Positions 60,858 to 64,000 of a stretch of DNA of 64,000 nucleotides are shown piece by piece. The stretch comes from Pedobacter psychrotolerans (GTDB taxonomy: Bacteria > Bacteroidota > Bacteroidia > Sphingobacteriales > Sphingobacteriaceae), in NCBI RefSeq assembly GCF_004340665.1, contig NZ_SLWO01000007.1, positions 199,720-263,719 of the forward strand. Reading direction: 5' to 3'. Each line of letters starts with the position of its first letter. The stretch's first letter is position 1. A program made the translations under genes and the position numbers. Below the pieces are notes generated by a model. The model was given only the letters and a program-made list of their open reading frames with translations, ran no database searches and had not been told where the DNA came from.

Positions 60858-61694
60858 CTAAAGCCTGAAAGACAGGCCAAGAAAATAACTCTTCATGGCA
60901 TCATGCTGGAGCCCATAGTTTAATCCACCATCCAGCTTAACGTCCTTTGCAAGTTCGACCTGCAAGGCGGCATTTAAAAAATTACCCCAATGGTGATGCG
61001 AGAGATCATATCTATAATAAGTCTCTGCAATTCCGGTAACGTGATCCATAAGGCTATGTCCGATTGTAAAAGACTGAAGAATTTCCGTATGCAATCCTGC
61101 ACCTTCAGTATCCTGCAACCTGTCCACCTCCATCTGCATGCCCACATTCCATTCGCTGGGAAGTTTCAGAGACATGGGTATGATCAGCCCACCTTCGTAG
61201 CGGTTCTCTTCTTCCACATGCGAAGTCGGAAATTTAATATAAGGTATTACTGCTATAGCAAAATTCCCCTTATCATTTCCTAAGAAATTCTGCTTAATGC
61301 GCAGGGTAAGGTCTCCAAATCCATGAGAACGTTCTATCGTTCCATCTTCTACTGACTTTTCCCTTTGGTATACGAAGCTTTGAACAACAAGCTGAATAGC
61401 TGTTGAACGGGTAAGTCCCAATTTCAGGTTAGCCTGATTAAAAAGATAAGTATTGGTCTGAGCATTTTCTCCCGGTTCTCTTTCGAGCCTAAAAAGATCA
61501 CTTTCATACTGAAAATGGCCGGCATCCAAGGTGATGGGAGATTCCGTAACATCAGGTCTTTCGGTTTCCATCTCCCTGAGTTCAGCTTTTGGCACCGGGC
61601 GAAATAGATTATAGGATATGCTTTTCTTCTCCTGAGCCCAGAGTTTTAAAGTTAAAAAAAGCATGAAGCACGTTAGAAAGTATATTTTTTTCAT
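60858..61694 (-). CDS. Outer-membrane transporter-like beta-barrel (Phenol_MetA_deg-like)
   Basis: This is a predicted outer-membrane beta-barrel protein of 278 residues. A signal peptide (about 1-20, ending LKLWAQ) is followed by a short acidic linker and many alternating beta-strands ending in the aromatic LGLSFRL. The ETERPDVTESPITLDAGHFQYE opening is common to the family annotated as transporter (Phenol_MetA_deg, PF13557), whose functions are poorly known. It stands alone on the minus strand, after a repeat copy. The substrate is unknown. Confidence 0.7.
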   Translation of the reverse strand: MKKIYFLTCFMLFLTLKLWAQEKKSISYNLFRPVPKAELREMETERPDVTESPITLDAGHFQYESDLFRLEREPGENAQTNTYLFNQANLKLGLTRSTAIQLVVQSFVYQREKSVEDGTIERSHGFGDLTLRIKQNFLGNDKGNFAIAVIPYIKFPTSHVEEENRYEGGLIIPMSLKLPSEWNVGMQMEVDRLQDTEGAGLHTEILQSFTIGHSLMDHVTGIAETYYRYDLSHHHWGNFLNAALQVELAKDVKLDGGLNYGLQHDAMKSYFLGLSFRL

Positions 61695-62197
61695 TCAGTT
61701 ATATTTTAGCCCTAGAACAAAAAAAATAGATCAATGTTTCTAACCATAGGCAAATATTGAGCAATAGTAAGCTTTTGCACTACAGCAAAATTAACTATGC
61801 GATGAAGAAATAACATAACGCTTTATAATTACCCCCGATAAAAGTGATTGATTGTTAGAGAATTAAATAAGAGATAGAGGGATGCTTGTGATACAGCATT
61901 TAAAGAGTAAAAACCGGAAAATAAACCATCTTTTTTAACCTCTGGTTGGTGTTATCAACAGCCAGACAACTCTATAAATAAAAAAGGTTCAAATCTTTCG
62001 AAATGAACCTTTAAATTCGGTCAATAATGGTGAGCAATTCGAACCAATTTGTTGATGAATTGATTGGAAAGGCGGTTTCACGAAAATTTCAAAGTCATGA
62101 TCTCTAACTATGTGAGAAGAATCCAGCAACTACAATTAATTACCTAACAAGGCACGAATTTAATTTTACTGGCGAGTTATTAGAGCGTAGAAAACTT
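61695..62197. other. Intergenic region with a terminator
   Basis: A 503-base gap between the outer-membrane gene and the MFS gene. It contains a minus-strand terminator (61979-62012) and AT-rich DNA. No gene was seen. Confidence 0.5.
61979..62012 (-). terminator. Terminator after the MFS gene
   Basis: AAAGGTTCA (61983-61991) pairs with TGAACCTTT (62004-62012). On the minus strand the stem is followed by TTTTATTTA. It lies about 185 bases past the MFS stop. Confidence 0.65.
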
Positions 62198-63361
62198 TTA
62201 TATAGTTTTGGAACGCAAAACTCTTCCTTTTTCCAAATAACTCCTTAAGGCAATCATCATAAAAGCCAGAGCACCAAATACAAGGCCAATCCAGGGATTG
62301 TAAACAACCCCTTTAGATACAATCATCCACCCTCCAAGAGTTGTTCCTATGGTCACTCCAAAATTACCAAACGAAGTGGCCAAACTATTCGCAAATTCCA
62401 GCGAATTAGGGGCAGCGGAAATCATGTATGTAGATGCATTCAGAAAACTTGGAGAATACAGGAAGCCCCAGATTGCGACCACAATCAAAGTCGCAGTAGT
62501 ATTTCCTCCCGAGAAATGCAATAATATAGGAACCAGTATAGTTCCTGAAAGAAAAAAGGCAGTAGTTCCGGTGATGTTTCTATTCAGCATTTTACCTGAA
62601 ATCCAGGTAGACAAAACCCCCATAATTCCAAATATCAGCAGCATCAGGCTCACCCGCTTATCATCCATCCCCTTCGACTTGTTCAGGTATTCGGCAAAAT
62701 AGCTGTACGTTGAAAACCAAGCTATGATCATGAACAAATTCATTGCGATACTAACGATAAATGTCGGTTTACCAAGTATCCTCACCTGGCTACCAAAAGA
62801 CTTCTTTTCTTTTACAGGCATGTCTGGCAGTATGAAATAAATTCCTGCGAAGGCGATAACACTTACTATAGTCTGTACAAAAAAAGAATATTCCCATGAC
62901 CACAGGCTTGCCAGGTAGGTAGCAAAGGGAACCGTAGTAACCATCGCAATAGCAACACCACTAAAAACAATACTCATGAGGCCGTTTTCATTTTTTTTAT
63001 CTGCGCCTGAAACTGCTACCGACAATGCCGTTGCGATATAAACTGGCTGGAGAAATGCAGGCAAGATTCTCACCAGCATCAATAGCCAAAAAGGTGGAGA
63101 AAACGATGACACCAATCCAGTTAGCACAAAAATAGAAATAGCTGTCAGCATGATTTTTTTACGATCGAAACCAGATGCCAGTAAGGTCATGAAAGGTCCG
63201 GTCAAGGCAATAATTAATGCAAACGCACTTAAAAGATACCCAGCAATATCAATACTTATTTTGTAGTAATCAGCGATTTGTGGTAAAATACCAATCACAC
63301 CGAATTCAGTGGTGATTACCCCAATAAAACCAAGGCAACCGATGTAAGCATACTTTTTCAT
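62198..63361 (-). CDS. MFS exporter (AraJ/multidrug type)
   Basis: This is a 387-residue inner-membrane major-facilitator transporter with 12 predicted helices. The start MKKYAYIGCLGFIGVITTEFGVIGILP matches the helix-1 pattern of DHA1-type exporters, followed by LLSAFALIIALTGPFMTLLASGFDRKKIML with the DRKK-type loop between helices 2 and 3. It likely exports a drug or small metabolite. It starts two bases after the alpha/beta-hydrolase stop, so they share an operon. The substrate is unknown. Confidence 0.88.
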   Translation of the reverse strand: MKKYAYIGCLGFIGVITTEFGVIGILPQIADYYKISIDIAGYLLSAFALIIALTGPFMTLLASGFDRKKIMLTAISIFVLTGLVSSFSPPFWLLMLVRILPAFLQPVYIATALSVAVSGADKKNENGLMSIVFSGVAIAMVTTVPFATYLASLWSWEYSFFVQTIVSVIAFAGIYFILPDMPVKEKKSFGSQVRILGKPTFIVSIAMNLFMIIAWFSTYSYFAEYLNKSKGMDDKRVSLMLLIFGIMGVLSTWISGKMLNRNITGTTAFFLSGTILVPILLHFSGGNTTATLIVVAIWGFLYSPSFLNASTYMISAAPNSLEFANSLATSFGNFGVTIGTTLGGWMIVSKGVVYNPWIGLVFGALAFMMIALRSYLEKGRVLRSKTI

Positions 63362-63363
63362 CT

Positions 63364-64000
63364 CTATACGCTGTGTTGAGTGTAAAACCTAACCATATCA
63401 TCCATTAAGGCAGCGCTCTGATCGATCACTCCACCCATTTGAAAAAACCCATGTATCATGCCATCATAAGTTAATTCAGTAATACTTACACCATTTTGCT
63501 TTAGCTTCTCCCCGTACATAATACCTTCATCCCTTAGCGGATCATATTCGGCAGTAGCAATAAAAGTCGGAGGCAATCCGCGAAAACTAGTCTGCAACAA
63601 AGGGACGGCATCAGGATTGAAACAATCATCCGCATTTGACAAATACCACCGCCATGCCTGAGCCCCGCTTTTTGCATCAAGCAGTGGTCCATCTTTGAAC
63701 ATTTCCCAGGAACCTGTTTCAAGTGAGCAGTCCGTTACCGGATAGATCAATAACTGGCAATTGATCTTTGTTGCAAACTTACCAGTCAATGTAGCAACCA
63801 AAGCCCCGCCTGCACTATCTCCGGCGAGTGAGACTTTGTTAGGGTTAACATTGATCGCTGCCGCATTTTCAAACAACCACTCCAGTGCAATGATTCCATC
63901 GTTTAAACCGGCAGGAAAGGGATGCTCGGGAGCCAGCCTGTAATCAACAGCAATAATAACGGCCAAGGACAGATTTGACAGCCTGCGCAGTGGGGTGTCT
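63364..64000 (-). CDS. Alpha/beta hydrolase, HSL type (N-terminus beyond the window)
   Basis: This is a hormone-sensitive-lipase-family esterase, cut at its N-terminus by the window edge. The frame runs to base 64000 without a stop; upstream codons in frame read DTPLRRLSNLSLAVIIAVDYRLAPEHPFPAG, typical of the family. The nucleophile elbow is GDSAGGALVAT. The catalytic Asp lies in AEYDPLRDEG and the His in GMIHGFFQMGG. The oxyanion HGGG motif should lie beyond the edge. It is the first visible gene of an operon with the MFS exporter. The ester substrate is unknown. Confidence 0.88.
   Translation of the reverse strand, partial: DTPLRRLSNLSLAVIIAVDYRLAPEHPFPAGLNDGIIALEWLFENAAAINVNPNKVSLAGDSAGGALVATLTGKFATKINCQLLIYPVTDCSLETGSWEMFKDGPLLDAKSGAQAWRWYLSNADDCFNPDAVPLLQTSFRGLPPTFIATAEYDPLRDEGIMYGEKLKQNGVSITELTYDGMIHGFFQMGGVIDQSAALMDDMVRFYTQHSV

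Noticed and set aside
1..64000. tRNA or rRNA genes, prophage or integrative element
   Set aside because: No cloverleaf, rRNA segment, integrase, phage structural gene or conjugation gene was recognised on either strand.

Overview
The window looks like chromosomal DNA from an AT-rich Bacteroidota species, most likely a Pedobacter-like member of the Sphingobacteriaceae. The reasons are: many promoter-like TAnnTTTG boxes (the Bacteroidota -7 element), weak or absent Shine-Dalgarno sequences, a Nudix-domain transcription factor at a sugar operon, a TonB-dependent receptor, a typical RND/TolC operon, and several families of short palindromic intergenic repeats. No rRNA, tRNA, CRISPR array, intact insertion sequence, integrase or prophage gene was seen.

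Layout. 0-9 kb (minus strand): tRNA methylthiotransferase MtaB, flavin prenyltransferase UbiX with a possible attenuated leader, and a trehalose operon in which TreZ precedes a TreY-MalQ fusion. 9-12 kb: an orphan ECF sigma factor, an OmpA-type lipoprotein and a small RRM RNA-binding protein. 12-17 kb: a galactose module (galT-galK-SGLT-like symporter) divergent from a Nudix-type regulator, with a long palindrome on the galT promoter. 17-25 kb: DinB and DUF805 proteins, an ABC exporter, MsrA, a zinc alcohol dehydrogenase and a hybrid-sensing histidine kinase, interrupted by tandem and composite repeats. 25-30 kb: a MocR-type regulator lacking the expected PLP lysine, divergent from a TonB receptor, then a Tat-type SDR. 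30-36.6 kb: PhyH dioxygenase, CDP-alcohol phosphatidyltransferase, GtrA; then a metallo-beta-lactamase-fold hydrolase divergent from an HxlR regulator and a short UvrA-like protein. 36.7-43 kb (minus strand): SulP transporter, NhaA antiporter and an arsenic operon (ArsR, DUF6428-like protein, ArsC, ACR3) interrupted by three 94-bp tandem repeats. 43-47 kb: a large multi-PAS histidine kinase.

47-64 kb is the most accessory part. A MarR-controlled RND efflux operon is followed by an oxidoreductase cluster (four SDRs and one quinone oxidoreductase-like enzyme), each transcription unit paired with its own AraC or HxlR regulator and a visible operator candidate. The cluster contains a truncated duplicate of the AraC gene tail, and much of it lies between two direct copies of a dispersed repeat, so it appears to have grown by duplication and rearrangement. 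The window ends with an outer-membrane transporter-like protein, an MFS exporter and an alpha/beta hydrolase cut by the window edge.

The strongest leads are the composite hairpin/octanucleotide repeat, the TreY-MalQ fusion, the Nudix regulator with its operator, the lysine-less MocR protein, and the AraC relic with its flanking direct repeats. None is proven to be a new system from sequence alone.
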